A stretch of DNA of 44,541 bases, taken from positions 1 through 44,541 of the forward strand of contig JAFGNV010000123.1 of assembly GCA_016926805.1 (NCBI GenBank), in the 5' to 3' direction. A program made the translations under genes and the position numbers. The number at the start of each line of letters is the position of its first letter. Position 1 is the first letter of the stretch. The notes beneath the pieces were generated by a model that had not been told where the DNA came from, searched no databases, and saw only the letters and a program-made list of their open reading frames with translations. This stretch comes from Anaerolineae bacterium. Its GTDB lineage: Bacteria > Chloroflexota > Anaerolineae > 4572-78 > J111. Positions 24,670-34,321 of the stretch are shown piece after piece.

Positions 24670-26952
24670 ATGGCCGAAACAGAAGTTAAAGAGAAAAAAG
24701 AATCGTTACCCCGCCGGGTCAAAACTCCCACTTTGTTACAAATGGAAGTGACCGAGTGCGGCGCGGCCTCGCTGGGGATTGTTTTGGGCCGTTATGGCCG
24801 CATTGTGCCCCTGGAGGAGCTGCGGCTGGCCTGCGACGTGTCACGCGACGGCAGTAAGGCCAGCAATGTGCTCAAAGCCGCGCGGAACTATGGCCTTATT
24901 GCCAAAGGATTCACCAAAACCCTCGACCGGATTCGTCAGGTTAAACCGCCGATGATTGTCCATTGGAACTTTAACCATTTCCTGGTGGCGGAGGGTTTCA
25001 GAAAGAACAAAGTTTACCTCAACGACCCGGCGGTAGGCCCGCGTGTGGTTTCGTGGGAAGAATTTCAACAATCCTACACCGGCGTGGTATTGACCTTTGA
25101 GCCGGGGCCGGATTTCAAAAAAGGTGGTGAAAAGCGCAGTGTGGTCACGGCACTGCGTAAACGGCTGCGTGGTTTGGAAATCGCCCTGGTCTACGTGGTG
25201 CTGGTGGGTCTGGCCCTGGTTATCCCCGGCCTGGTAACGCCCACGTTTACCCGTTTCTTTGTGGACGAAATTCTGGTCAAAAATATGGAGAACTGGATAA
25301 AGCCACTGCTCATCGGCATGGGTCTGACGGTGCTGGTCAATGCTGCTTTAACCTGGCTGCGCGAATATTACCTGCTGCGGCTGGAAACCAAGTTGGCCCT
25401 GACCACGTCGAGCAAATTCTTCTGGCACGTCTTCCGCCTGCCCATTCAATTTTTCACCCAACGCTATTCCGGTGAAATTGGCTCGCGTGTGGCCCTCAAC
25501 GACGAGGTGGCTAAACTATTGTCCGGCCAATTGGCCAGCACGGTTATCAGTATTATCACCGTGATTTTTTATGCCTTCATTATGTTCCAGTACGACGTGG
25601 TTTTAACCGTCATAGGTATCCTGATTGTCGTTTTGAACATTGTGGCCCTGCGCTACTTTTCGCGCAAACGCAACGACGGCAATCAGCGGCTTTTGCAGGA
25701 AATGGGCAAGCTGATGGGCACCTCGATGTCCGGCCTGCAAACCATCGAGACTCTTAAAGCCTCCGGCACCGAGTCCGACTTTTTTGCCCGCTGGTCCGGT
25801 TATCATGCCAAAACAGTCAATGCCCAGCAAAACCTGTCCACCTACACCCAACTTTTAACCGCCGTGCCCAGTTTGCTGTCGTCGCTGAACATCGCCGCCA
25901 TCCTGGGGTTGGGCGGCTTGCGGGTGATGCAGGGCCAGTTGAGTATTGGCGAGTTGGTTGCTTTTCAGGGCCTGATGGGCAGTTTTGTGGCGCCGTTTCA
26001 GGATTTGATTAACCTGGGCAGCAAATTTCAGGAGGTTGAGGGCAACATGAACCGCCTGGACGACGTGCTGCGCTATGACCTTGACCCTGAAGCGAGCAAA
26101 GACCCGGCCCAGGAAGAACTGGCAGAGTCTCAAAATATATCAGGTCTGGATAGCCCGCCGGTCAAACTGATGGGCTACGTTGAAGTCAAAAACCTGACCT
26201 TTGGTTATAACCGCCTGTCACCACCGCTGATTGAGGGCCTTAGCCTATCTCTCAAACCGGGCAGCCGGGTGGCCCTGGTTGGCGGTTCGGGCAGCGGCAA
26301 ATCTACCATTGCCCGACTTATTGCCGGCCTGTACCAGCCCTGGTCGGGTGAGATTCTGTTCGATGGCCTGCCCCGCCTGGACCATCCCCGCCATTTGGTC
26401 AGCAGTTCGCTGGCGATGGTTGACCAGGACATTTTTCTCTTTGAGGGCACGGTGCACGAAAATTTGAGCCTGTGGGATACCTCCATCACCGAGGCGGACA
26501 TGGTGCGGGCGGCCAAAGACGCTTACATTCACGATGTAATTGCGGCCCGGTCGGGTGGTTACGACAGCGGCGTCGACGAGGCCGGCCGCAATTTTAGCGG
26601 CGGCCAGCGCCAGCGTGTTGAGATTGCCCGCGCCCTGGTCGGCAATCCCTCGATTTTGATTATGGACGAGGCTACCAGCGCCCTTGACCCGGCTACCGAG
26701 AAGATTATTGACGAAAACATTCGCCGGCGAGGCTGCACCTGTATCATCGTGGCCCATCGTCTCAGTACCATCCGTGACTGCGACGAAATCATTGTGTTGG
26801 AGTACGGCAAGGTCGTTCAACGCGGCACGCACGAGAGTATGCGCCGCGTGGATGGCCCCTATGCCCGCTTGATTCAAGCCGAAGTCTCTAAAGAAGAAGG
26901 CGAAAAGAGAACAGCCCGCCGCAAAGTGCGGTCGGTGTTGGAAGCCTTATAA
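24670..26952 (+). CDS. NHLM ABC transporter with C39 peptidase domain
   Basis: The 760-residue protein cuts the precursor after GG and exports the product. Residues 1-140 are a C39 cysteine peptidase: TECGAASLG (Cys30), NHFLVAEGF (His103) and NDPAVGPR (Asp119) make the catalytic triad. A membrane domain follows (about 165-460). The ATPase domain has GGSGSGKST, FSGGQRQRVEIARAL and ILIMDEATSALD. It matches the TIGR03796-type NHLM peptidase/ATP-binding family in order and size. The precursor leader ends in VAGG, its expected cut site. The start is 12 bases after the HlyD-like stop. Confidence 0.93.
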   Translation: MAETEVKEKKESLPRRVKTPTLLQMEVTECGAASLGIVLGRYGRIVPLEELRLACDVSRDGSKASNVLKAARNYGLIAKGFTKTLDRIRQVKPPMIVHWNFNHFLVAEGFRKNKVYLNDPAVGPRVVSWEEFQQSYTGVVLTFEPGPDFKKGGEKRSVVTALRKRLRGLEIALVYVVLVGLALVIPGLVTPTFTRFFVDEILVKNMENWIKPLLIGMGLTVLVNAALTWLREYYLLRLETKLALTTSSKFFWHVFRLPIQFFTQRYSGEIGSRVALNDEVAKLLSGQLASTVISIITVIFYAFIMFQYDVVLTVIGILIVVLNIVALRYFSRKRNDGNQRLLQEMGKLMGTSMSGLQTIETLKASGTESDFFARWSGYHAKTVNAQQNLSTYTQLLTAVPSLLSSLNIAAILGLGGLRVMQGQLSIGELVAFQGLMGSFVAPFQDLINLGSKFQEVEGNMNRLDDVLRYDLDPEASKDPAQEELAESQNISGLDSPPVKLMGYVEVKNLTFGYNRLSPPLIEGLSLSLKPGSRVALVGGSGSGKSTIARLIAGLYQPWSGEILFDGLPRLDHPRHLVSSSLAMVDQDIFLFEGTVHENLSLWDTSITEADMVRAAKDAYIHDVIAARSGGYDSGVDEAGRNFSGGQRQRVEIARALVGNPSILIMDEATSALDPATEKIIDENIRRRGCTCIIVAHRLSTIRDCDEIIVLEYGKVVQRGTHESMRRVDGPYARLIQAEVSKEEGEKRTARRKVRSVLEAL

Positions 26953-27002
26953 GAAAATCGTAAGTTACGCTTGCAGCGTGACCCATTTGCTGGAGAGTTA
27001 CC

Positions 27003-29975
27003 ATGCCAGACGTCAAACAAACGCCTGAAGAAACTAATGAAACCGAAAACGTAGCCGAACTTTTTCTGGTTCGTTTGCGTTATAAAGAGGGCCGGCTGGT
27101 TGAAACCGGCGGCAATCAGCCCTTTTTGCTGAACGACCCGGCCATGGCCTGGGTTGTTTTTACCGGCAAGATAGACGTTTTTGCGGTGCGGCTGCAAAAC
27201 GGCGAGCCGGTGGGGACGCGCACTTACCTGTTCAGCGTGCAGCCGGGCCGCGCCCTGTTTGGCCTGGATTTGAGCCGTGCCGACCGGGGCGTTGGCCTGC
27301 TGGCCGTGGGGGTTGGTCTTACCGAAGTAGTGCGGTTGCCACTGACTCGCTTGCAGGAGCTGGCCCAGGAGCCGGAACTGACCGAACTGGTAGCCGACTT
27401 GCTACAGCATTGGGTAGCGGGACTGTCGGCCAGTATGGTCAGCGGCATGCCGGCAAAGGTATACGAACCCCTGACCCCCGGACAGGAGCTTGACCTGGCC
27501 GCCCAGGTCATCGCTTTCCCACCCAAAGGATTGGTTTGGGTTAAACTACTGACCGGGCGCGGCTTCTTTATCAGCCTGCCCGACCTGCCTGCACTCAGCC
27601 CGGACGGTTTTTGGCCGATTGCCAGCCAGTCCTGGCTCGAAACCGGCGAGCCGAGCCGGTTGGCAATTGTCGACACCCCTACCTTTATCAGCCGTGACAC
27701 AGCGTGGACCGGCCTGGTGAATTTTCACGATTTGGTGCTGGCCTGCGTGGCCTACAACCTGGCCCGCATCGAAACCGCCGAACGGGAGCGGCAGGCGCGC
27801 AGCGCCGAGGCCGACCGGGTGCAGATGTCTAAGACTCTGGCCGAATTTGTGTCGGTGTTGACCCCGGCAGCCAAAGAACTGGTGGTTGAGGCGGCTGATA
27901 ACCCGCTGCTGCTGGCATGTCGCATGGTTGGCCAGGCCCAGGGGATTACCATCCGGCCCCACCCCGACATGCTCCGGGGTAAAACGGTTAAAGACCCGCT
28001 CAATAGCATTGCCCGCACCTCCAAAATCCGCACCCGCCAGGTGGCCCTGCGCGATGACTGGTGGCGACGCGACAACGGCCCGCTGCTGGCCTATCGCATC
28101 GAGGAACGGCAGCCGGTCGCTTTGCTGCCAACTTCGAGCCGGAGCTACGACTTGTATAATCCGGTGACGCAAAGCCGGCAGCCTGTTACGGCGGCGGTTG
28201 CTGAAACCGTCTATCCCTTTGCCCACATTTTTTATCGCCCCCTGCCCGACCGGGTGCTGACCAGCCTGGACTTGCTCAAATTTGGCCTGCCGGCGGTCAG
28301 GCAAGAGCTAACCCTCATCGGTTTGATAGGGTTGCTCATCGGCCTGCTGGGGCTGGTCAACCCCAAGCTAACCGAGTTGCTGTTTGACAACGTTATCCCC
28401 GGCGCAGACCGCAACCAACTTCTGCAACTGACCCTGGGACTGCTGGCGGTGGCGGTGGGCAAAACTCTGTTTGAATTGACGCGCGGCTTTGCCCTGCTAC
28501 GGGTCGAAAGCAAGCTCGACGGCGTTATCCAGGCGGCGGTGTGGGACCGGCTGCTGCGCCTGCCAACCGCCTTCTTTCGCCAATACACCGCTGGCGACCT
28601 GGCCGACCGCACCAACGGTATTAGTGCTATCCGCCAGGTACTAACCGGGGCCACGCTGAACACATTTTTGTCGGGCATGTTCTCGCTGCTCAACTTTTTC
28701 CTGCTCTTTTGGTATAGCTGGCAACTGGCCCTGGTAGCCGTAGGGTTAACCATCATTGCCATTGGCGTTTTGGCCGTGGCCAGTTATTTTCAGCTTGGTT
28801 ATCAACGCAAGTTGATGCAGCGTCAGGGAAAAATCTCCGGCATGGTGCTGCAATTTATCACTGCCATCTCCAAGTTCCGCGTTTCCGGCAGCGAAAGCCG
28901 GGCCTTTAGCGTGTGGGCCGGACAATTTATCAAGCAGCGCGACCTGTCTTACCAAACAGAACGGGTTTCGAATTATATCGTCACTTTTAACTCATCCTAC
29001 CAACTGGTCACTTCGATGGCGATTTTTACGATGTTAATGTATTTGATGAGCATTGCCGACGAACAAACAGCGGCCATGAGCATCGGCAGTTTTTTGGGCT
29101 TTAACGCCGCCTTTGGACAATTTCTGTCCGCGGCCCTGCAATTGACCAGCACGGCGATTACCGTGTTGAGTATTGTGCCCATTTACGAGCGCACCAAGCC
29201 TATCTTCGAAGCGGTGCCCGAAGTGGATGCAACCAAGGTTGACCCCGGCGAACTGGCCGGCGACATTGAAATCAGCCACATTTCCTTTCGTTACACGCCC
29301 GACGGCCCACTGATTTTGAACGACCTGTCGCTGCACATCAAGCCGCGTGAGTTTGTGGCCCTGGTGGGGCCGTCGGGTACGGGCAAGTCTACCTTGTTCC
29401 GGCTGCTGCTGGGGTTTGAAACACCGGAGAACGGCTCGATTTACTACAACGGCCAGGATTTAAAGACGTTGGACGTACACGAGGTGCGCCACCAGATTGG
29501 TACGGTGCTACAACAGGGCCAGTTGATGCCCGGCGACGTGTTTACCAACATCGTCGGCACCAGCCCTCTGACCATAGACGACGCCTGGGAAGCGGCCCGC
29601 ATGGCTGGTCTGGAGGAAGACATCAAACAACTGCCCATGGGCATGCACACGGTGGTTGGTGAGGGCGGCGGCACGTTTTCTGGCGGCCAGCGACAGCGGC
29701 TAGTTATTGCGCGGGCCATTGTCAACAAACCGCGCATCCTGTTTTTTGACGAGGCTACTAGCGCCCTCGACAACCGCACCCAGACTATTGTCAGCCAAAG
29801 CCTGGAACGGCTGCAAGCCACGCGCGTGGTCATCGCTCACCGCCTCAGCACCATCATCAACGCCGACCGCATTTGCGTGCTGATGAACGGCCAGATTGTC
29901 CAGCAGGGCGCCTACCAGGAACTAATTGACCAGCCCGGCCCGTTTGCCGAGTTGGCCAAGCGGCAATTGGCATAA
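27003..29975 (+). CDS. Second NHLM ABC transporter with long N-terminal domain
   Basis: The 990-residue protein has about 400 soluble N-terminal residues typical of the NHLM ATP-binding partner (TIGR03797-like), then a membrane domain (about 430-720) and an ATPase domain with VGPSGTGKST, FSGGQRQRLVIARAI and ILFFDEATSALD. It has no C39 peptidase triad, so it would pair with the previous transporter, which has one. CTGGAGAG before ATG 27003 supports the start. The large N-terminal part may receive the modified precursor or bind the cNMP-domain protein; that is inference. Confidence 0.92.
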   Translation: MPDVKQTPEETNETENVAELFLVRLRYKEGRLVETGGNQPFLLNDPAMAWVVFTGKIDVFAVRLQNGEPVGTRTYLFSVQPGRALFGLDLSRADRGVGLLAVGVGLTEVVRLPLTRLQELAQEPELTELVADLLQHWVAGLSASMVSGMPAKVYEPLTPGQELDLAAQVIAFPPKGLVWVKLLTGRGFFISLPDLPALSPDGFWPIASQSWLETGEPSRLAIVDTPTFISRDTAWTGLVNFHDLVLACVAYNLARIETAERERQARSAEADRVQMSKTLAEFVSVLTPAAKELVVEAADNPLLLACRMVGQAQGITIRPHPDMLRGKTVKDPLNSIARTSKIRTRQVALRDDWWRRDNGPLLAYRIEERQPVALLPTSSRSYDLYNPVTQSRQPVTAAVAETVYPFAHIFYRPLPDRVLTSLDLLKFGLPAVRQELTLIGLIGLLIGLLGLVNPKLTELLFDNVIPGADRNQLLQLTLGLLAVAVGKTLFELTRGFALLRVESKLDGVIQAAVWDRLLRLPTAFFRQYTAGDLADRTNGISAIRQVLTGATLNTFLSGMFSLLNFFLLFWYSWQLALVAVGLTIIAIGVLAVASYFQLGYQRKLMQRQGKISGMVLQFITAISKFRVSGSESRAFSVWAGQFIKQRDLSYQTERVSNYIVTFNSSYQLVTSMAIFTMLMYLMSIADEQTAAMSIGSFLGFNAAFGQFLSAALQLTSTAITVLSIVPIYERTKPIFEAVPEVDATKVDPGELAGDIEISHISFRYTPDGPLILNDLSLHIKPREFVALVGPSGTGKSTLFRLLLGFETPENGSIYYNGQDLKTLDVHEVRHQIGTVLQQGQLMPGDVFTNIVGTSPLTIDDAWEAARMAGLEEDIKQLPMGMHTVVGEGGGTFSGGQRQRLVIARAIVNKPRILFFDEATSALDNRTQTIVSQSLERLQATRVVIAHRLSTIINADRICVLMNGQIVQQGAYQELIDQPGPFAELAKRQLA

Positions 29976-29982
29976 GAGAAAA

Positions 29983-31104
29983 ATGACCTCACCCACCGAT
30001 TTCCGCGCTGCCGTCCTCTCGGACCTCGGCGCAACCGGCAGTGAAATTGACGAACTGCTGGCCTACAACCAAAACACGTTTAACCATGCCGACTTGTCCC
30101 GGCCGCTGGTCCTGCCCCTGGCCGATGAATCGTTTGCGACTGTGTGGGAAAAATACGCGGTCGAGGCGCAGGAAAAGGGGGCGTGGGCCTGCTTGCGCGA
30201 GCGGCTGGTGCAATTGCGCTTTCCGATCCAGGCCGGAATCAGCCAAACCCCGGCCTACCGGGCCGCCACGCGCCAGGGCCGGGCGGTCGAGGGAGTGGCC
30301 GAAGCCACCGGCCTGCGATTAAATGCGCCGGAGGGGCTACAACTGGCGTTGCATCAAAGTCCGGCTGGCCGCATCCCCCTGCTCATCACCGGCGATCGGG
30401 CCGACTTTGTGGCTCTGGTGCAGGCGTTGACCCACGCCAACGAGCCTCATCCTATCCCCGACTCCATGGGTGCGGCGATGGTAGCCGGGTACAATAATTG
30501 GGAACGAGTGCGGCAGTATCGCCAGCAGTGGCAGCAAAGCAACCCTTTTGGCAACTGGGCCGAGGAGTTCAAGCGGCTGGCCGAACAACCCGAATTATAC
30601 CAGGATCGGTTCATCATCCTGAGTGACGGCCCCTACAGCGGGGTTACGGCCCCGGAGATGGGACTGTCGGTGGACAAGTGGCAGCAGGTATCGCTGACCA
30701 TCCGCCGCGAGCACGAATGCGCGCATTACTTCACCCGGCGCGTGTTTGGCGTAATGCGCAATAACCTGCTCGATGAGCTGATAGCCGATTATATGGGCAT
30801 TGCTGCCGCCGCCGGTAATTTTCGGGCCGATTGGTTTTTGCGCTTTATGGGGCTGGAGAACTACCCGGCCTACCGGCCCGGCGGCCGGTTAGAGAATTAT
30901 CCCGGCCAGCCGCCCCTCTCGGCGGGAGCGGTACGGGTGCTGCAAACGCTGGTAAAGCAGGCCGCCGAAAACTTGGCGGCATTTGATGCAGCGCAACAGC
31001 CGCCGCGAGAAAGGATGTTGCTGGCACTATCTTATATGACTCTGGAAGAGCTGGCCTCGGCGCAAGCCGAGTCTTACTTGCAGCAAGCTTTAGTTTTTGA
31101 ATAG
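29983..31104 (+). CDS. HExxH-containing protein at the end of the export operon
   Basis: This 373-residue protein is not a familiar named family, but it contains HECAH at residues 244-248 and DELIADYMG starting at 264. Glu265 lies 17 residues after the second histidine, a layout like gluzincin-type zinc metallopeptidases. No signal peptide is seen, so it would act in the cytoplasm. It begins eight bases after the second ABC transporter and reads as its last operon member. It might trim leader or core, as a companion to the C39 peptidase, or have lost peptidase activity. The ribosome site is weak (AAGAGA), which suggests coupling to the upstream gene. Confidence 0.7.
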   Translation: MTSPTDFRAAVLSDLGATGSEIDELLAYNQNTFNHADLSRPLVLPLADESFATVWEKYAVEAQEKGAWACLRERLVQLRFPIQAGISQTPAYRAATRQGRAVEGVAEATGLRLNAPEGLQLALHQSPAGRIPLLITGDRADFVALVQALTHANEPHPIPDSMGAAMVAGYNNWERVRQYRQQWQQSNPFGNWAEEFKRLAEQPELYQDRFIILSDGPYSGVTAPEMGLSVDKWQQVSLTIRREHECAHYFTRRVFGVMRNNLLDELIADYMGIAAAAGNFRADWFLRFMGLENYPAYRPGGRLENYPGQPPLSAGAVRVLQTLVKQAAENLAAFDAAQQPPRERMLLALSYMTLEELASAQAESYLQQALVFE

Positions 31105-31200
31105 AACGCGGATACACGCAGAATTTATATGATTTGGTTCCGGCTTGGCAGCGAAGCGACCTTGGCAGCAACGCGGCTTTGTCCGGATTAGGAGTTAAAT

Positions 31201-32550
31201 ATGAAACCAAATTTCCTTTTTGTCATTCTCGCCTTATTGACCTTTGTCAACCTGACCGCCTGCGACGCGACCGGGGCCGGTTCGCCGGTCAATGTCCAGC
31301 CAGCAGCGGTGGAAATCAGCCCCACCGAGACTCCGCTGCCGTTGCCGCTGCCCTCTGGTTTGGTCTCAGCCGAGGGCATGGTAGCGCCGGTGCAGGAGGC
31401 CCGGCTGGCCTTTGCTATCGGCGGTCGGTTGGTGGCTATTAATTTTAATCAGGGCGACCCGGTGACGGCCGGGGCCACGCTGGCCCAATTGGACGACAGC
31501 GACCAACAAATCAACCTGCAAAGCGCCCAGTTTCAACTGGCCCAGGCCCAGGCCGAACTGGCCGATTTGGAGGCTGGCGTTACGCCGCAAGAAATCACGC
31601 GGGCCGAGGCCAACCTGGTTAAAGCTCAGGCGGTGTTAGCCAAGCTGCTGGCCGGGGCCAGTCCACAAGAAATTGCCGAGGCCAGGGCGCAGGTGGCTAT
31701 TACCCAGGCCCAACTCGACCAGGTGCTGGCCGGAACGCGGCCTGAAAAGCTCGAAGCGGCGGCGACCCAAGTGCTGCGGGCCGAGATGGATGTCCGCCTG
31801 GCTCAGGCCCAATATGACCGGGTTGTTTTTGGCGTGCCCACCGACGCCGAGCCGGTCGCCATTGAACTTCAGAAGGCGACCCTGGCTTACGAATCGGCCA
31901 AGGCCCAGCACGATGAACTGGCCAATGGACCAACCAACGCGGAGATTACCGTTGCCCAAACCCAGGTAGACGCGGCCCAGGCCACTCTTGATCGCGTCGC
32001 CACGGCTCCCCGCCGCGAAGATGTGTTGCAAGCCCAAAGCGATGTTACCCAGGCGCAGGCACAGTTGGACCAATTGAAGGCCGGGCCGCTGGCCCCAAAA
32101 ATAGCTATTGCCCAGGCCCGGGTTGACCTGGCGCAAACCAACCTGGCCCAGGCCGAGACCGAACTGGCTAAAACCCAACTCAAGGCACCCTTTGACGGCA
32201 CGGTTAGCGCCGTTACGGGCTATCTCGGCGAAATGATTCAGCCGGGTGCGCCGCTCTTTATTTTGGGTGATACGTCACGCTGGCAAATTATCACCAAAGA
32301 TCTGGTCGAGGCCGACGTAGCCAAAGTTCAGGTGGGCCAGATGGCCCGCATTAACATTGACGCCCTGCCCGGCCAAGAGTTCACCGGCAAAGTGATTAGC
32401 ATTGCCCCTATCTCTGATGCCGAAAGGGATCAGACTCAGGCCGGGGAGGTAACATATACCGTGCAAATTGAGATTACCAATGGCCCGGTTCAAACCCTGC
32501 GTTGGGGCATGACTGCTTTTGTGCGGATTGAAACCGGGGAGAAGTTGTGA
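31201..32550 (+). CDS. Adaptor lipoprotein of an efflux system (HlyD/RND-type)
   Basis: The 449-residue protein has a lipoprotein signal ending LTFVNLTAC (lipobox). It then has a lipoyl half, a very long coiled coil rich in Gln/Ala/Leu (about residues 100-310, TQAQAQLDQL-style heptads), the second lipoyl half (LKAPFDGTVSAVTGYLGEM) and a beta-barrel. Unlike the HlyD-like protein at 23782, this one keeps a complete hairpin. AGGAG precedes ATG 31201. No permease or ATPase gene follows directly, so its partner is either elsewhere or the NHLM transporters. Its stop overlaps a longer reading of the next gene. Confidence 0.85.
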   Translation: MKPNFLFVILALLTFVNLTACDATGAGSPVNVQPAAVEISPTETPLPLPLPSGLVSAEGMVAPVQEARLAFAIGGRLVAINFNQGDPVTAGATLAQLDDSDQQINLQSAQFQLAQAQAELADLEAGVTPQEITRAEANLVKAQAVLAKLLAGASPQEIAEARAQVAITQAQLDQVLAGTRPEKLEAAATQVLRAEMDVRLAQAQYDRVVFGVPTDAEPVAIELQKATLAYESAKAQHDELANGPTNAEITVAQTQVDAAQATLDRVATAPRREDVLQAQSDVTQAQAQLDQLKAGPLAPKIAIAQARVDLAQTNLAQAETELAKTQLKAPFDGTVSAVTGYLGEMIQPGAPLFILGDTSRWQIITKDLVEADVAKVQVGQMARINIDALPGQEFTGKVISIAPISDAERDQTQAGEVTYTVQIEITNGPVQTLRWGMTAFVRIETGEKL

Positions 32551-32597
32551 AAAAAAGAAACAAAAGGTGCACTTTTCCACTCCTGACGGAGGTAATA

Positions 32598-34076
32598 ATG
32601 CGAAAGTTAAAGTTTTTCTATCTGATCCTGATGCTTATTAGTCCGGTACTCCTGACCCTACCCACCTACGCGCAAGAAGATGCCGACGCAATGCTGGCCG
32701 AAGGCATGGCGCGCAATTTCCTGACCACATTGACCACCCCGGAACTGCTCGATACGCTAGACTTCTACCTACTTGACCCGGTCAAAACCGACCCGGTTTT
32801 GGCGCAATTGAAAGCCGCGCCACCCGGCGGTTATCAAATCACCGGCGTCAACCGGCTCGAACCGGCTGGCTATCAAATTGAGGCCATCCTTCAGCCAGAC
32901 CGCCAGGGCATTGTTATTGACACCCGCCAGGAGGGTGGTCGCTGGTATGTGGCCGCTCTGGCGCTCAAGGCGGTTCAATCGCCAGCGGCTGACGTAGGTG
33001 AACCAGCAGCGGTTACGCCGGGCTGGCCGGGTCAACTGATTTTTCAAACCTACAGCGGTGGTGACATCTATTTTATCAATGCCAACGGCACGGGTTTGCG
33101 CTATTTGACCCAGGGCATTGACCCTGAATTGTCGCCAGATGGTACGAAAATCGCTTTTACTCGCTGGGACAAGGCTGGCTGGGGAGACCTGTACACACTT
33201 AACCTGACCAGTGGTGAGGAACAGGTTATTTTGACCGGCAGCCGCCAGGCCAAATCCCCTTCCTGGTCGCCCGACGGCCAATATATCATCTTTGCCTTCC
33301 AACATGGCAGACGCCAGGAAATCGACCAGGACGACTGTGACCTGTTTGATTTTGACGAGAAAATTCGCCTGCGGCCATTGGGCGGCAAAACGCGCTTTGG
33401 CCGGGTACATATCAGCGCGGCTGGTATAAAAATTTGCTATATCATCCCCCCCGATGTGCAGTGGCAATTGCGACAGGTCAACGTAGCCACTGGCGTCGTC
33501 ACCGATTTGCCGTCGGACCTGTATAGTTATGGCCCCAGTTGGCACCCGACCAGCCTGAACCAGTGGCTATACAAAGGTGAAGTTAGCCTGGTTTTTTACG
33601 ACGCCGGCACTAACACGTCCCAAAAAATTGGTAACGATTTTCAAGACCACACCCCGGTTATTTCGCCGGATGGGACGCGTATCGCCATGTCTTATCGCCA
33701 GCACGACCACTGGGAAATTCACACCATGAATATTGACGGCAGCAATCGGCAGCGACTCACCCACACCCCCCTTACTTACCTGGCCCGGCAAGAGTTGATT
33801 GAACAGAAGGAAATTTACGGCGCGCTGCGCTATGTCCCCACTGAAACTCAGCATTGGAACAATGCCGCGCCGGCCTGGTCACCCGATGGTCGGCATATTG
33901 CCTTTCTTACCGACCGTACTGGCCGTTGGGAAATCTGGATTATGAACGCCGACGGCTCGAACCAACAGCCGATGTTTGCCAATGGCGTTTTGGATAACCT
34001 GGTCTTGAATTATTATGGGGTGGATGAGAGGATGTTATCGTGGCGGGGGCCAGGTATATCTCCGGAGATAGAGTAA
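32598..34076 (+). CDS. Secreted TolB-like beta-propeller protein
   Basis: The start at 32598 is fixed by GGAGG five bases upstream and gives a clean signal peptide (FYLILMLISPVLLTLPTYAQ). The mature part (about 470 residues) has a small N-terminal domain, then PD40/WD40-like blades: IFQTYSGGDIYFINANGTGL, ELSPDGTKIAFTRW, SWSPDGQYIIFAF, VISPDGTRIAMSY and AWSPDGRHIAFLTDRTGRWEIWIMNADGSN. Such propellers bind proteins or sugars at the cell surface. It is probably co-transcribed with the adaptor lipoprotein. A direct link to the RiPP product is not shown. Confidence 0.85.
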   Translation: MRKLKFFYLILMLISPVLLTLPTYAQEDADAMLAEGMARNFLTTLTTPELLDTLDFYLLDPVKTDPVLAQLKAAPPGGYQITGVNRLEPAGYQIEAILQPDRQGIVIDTRQEGGRWYVAALALKAVQSPAADVGEPAAVTPGWPGQLIFQTYSGGDIYFINANGTGLRYLTQGIDPELSPDGTKIAFTRWDKAGWGDLYTLNLTSGEEQVILTGSRQAKSPSWSPDGQYIIFAFQHGRRQEIDQDDCDLFDFDEKIRLRPLGGKTRFGRVHISAAGIKICYIIPPDVQWQLRQVNVATGVVTDLPSDLYSYGPSWHPTSLNQWLYKGEVSLVFYDAGTNTSQKIGNDFQDHTPVISPDGTRIAMSYRQHDHWEIHTMNIDGSNRQRLTHTPLTYLARQELIEQKEIYGALRYVPTETQHWNNAAPAWSPDGRHIAFLTDRTGRWEIWIMNADGSNQQPMFANGVLDNLVLNYYGVDERMLSWRGPGISPEIE

Positions 34077-34150
34077 GGAGTAAAAGCTTTAAGAATTGTT
34101 ATTTTGCAACAACTTGATCAACACGGCCAACCCCGATCAAACAATCTAAT

Positions 34151-34244
34151 CTCAGTAGATCCAATTTTTGGACGGAGCTGGCGCATCCTATGCGTCGGAG
34201 GACGGCATCCCTATGCCGTCCTCTGTAAATTTCGATCTACTGAG
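34151..34244. repeat. Cloverleaf-like palindromic element between convergent genes
   Basis: CTCAGTAGATC (34151-34161) and GATCTACTGAG (34234-34244) form an 11-bp outer stem. Inside, GAGGACGGCAT/ATGCCGTCCTC forms a perfect 11-bp hairpin (34198-34223), and GGCGCAT/ATGCGTC a second, shorter one. The 245-base gap between the propeller gene and the convergent acyltransferase contains little else. It may be a small mobile palindromic repeat and may also serve as a two-way terminator. Confidence 0.7.
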
Positions 34245-34321
34245 TCTACCCCATTTAACCTGCCTCGGGCGCTTGCTGGTAATGATTTCAGCATAAATCT
34301 CATTTCTATCCGAATGTTGGT

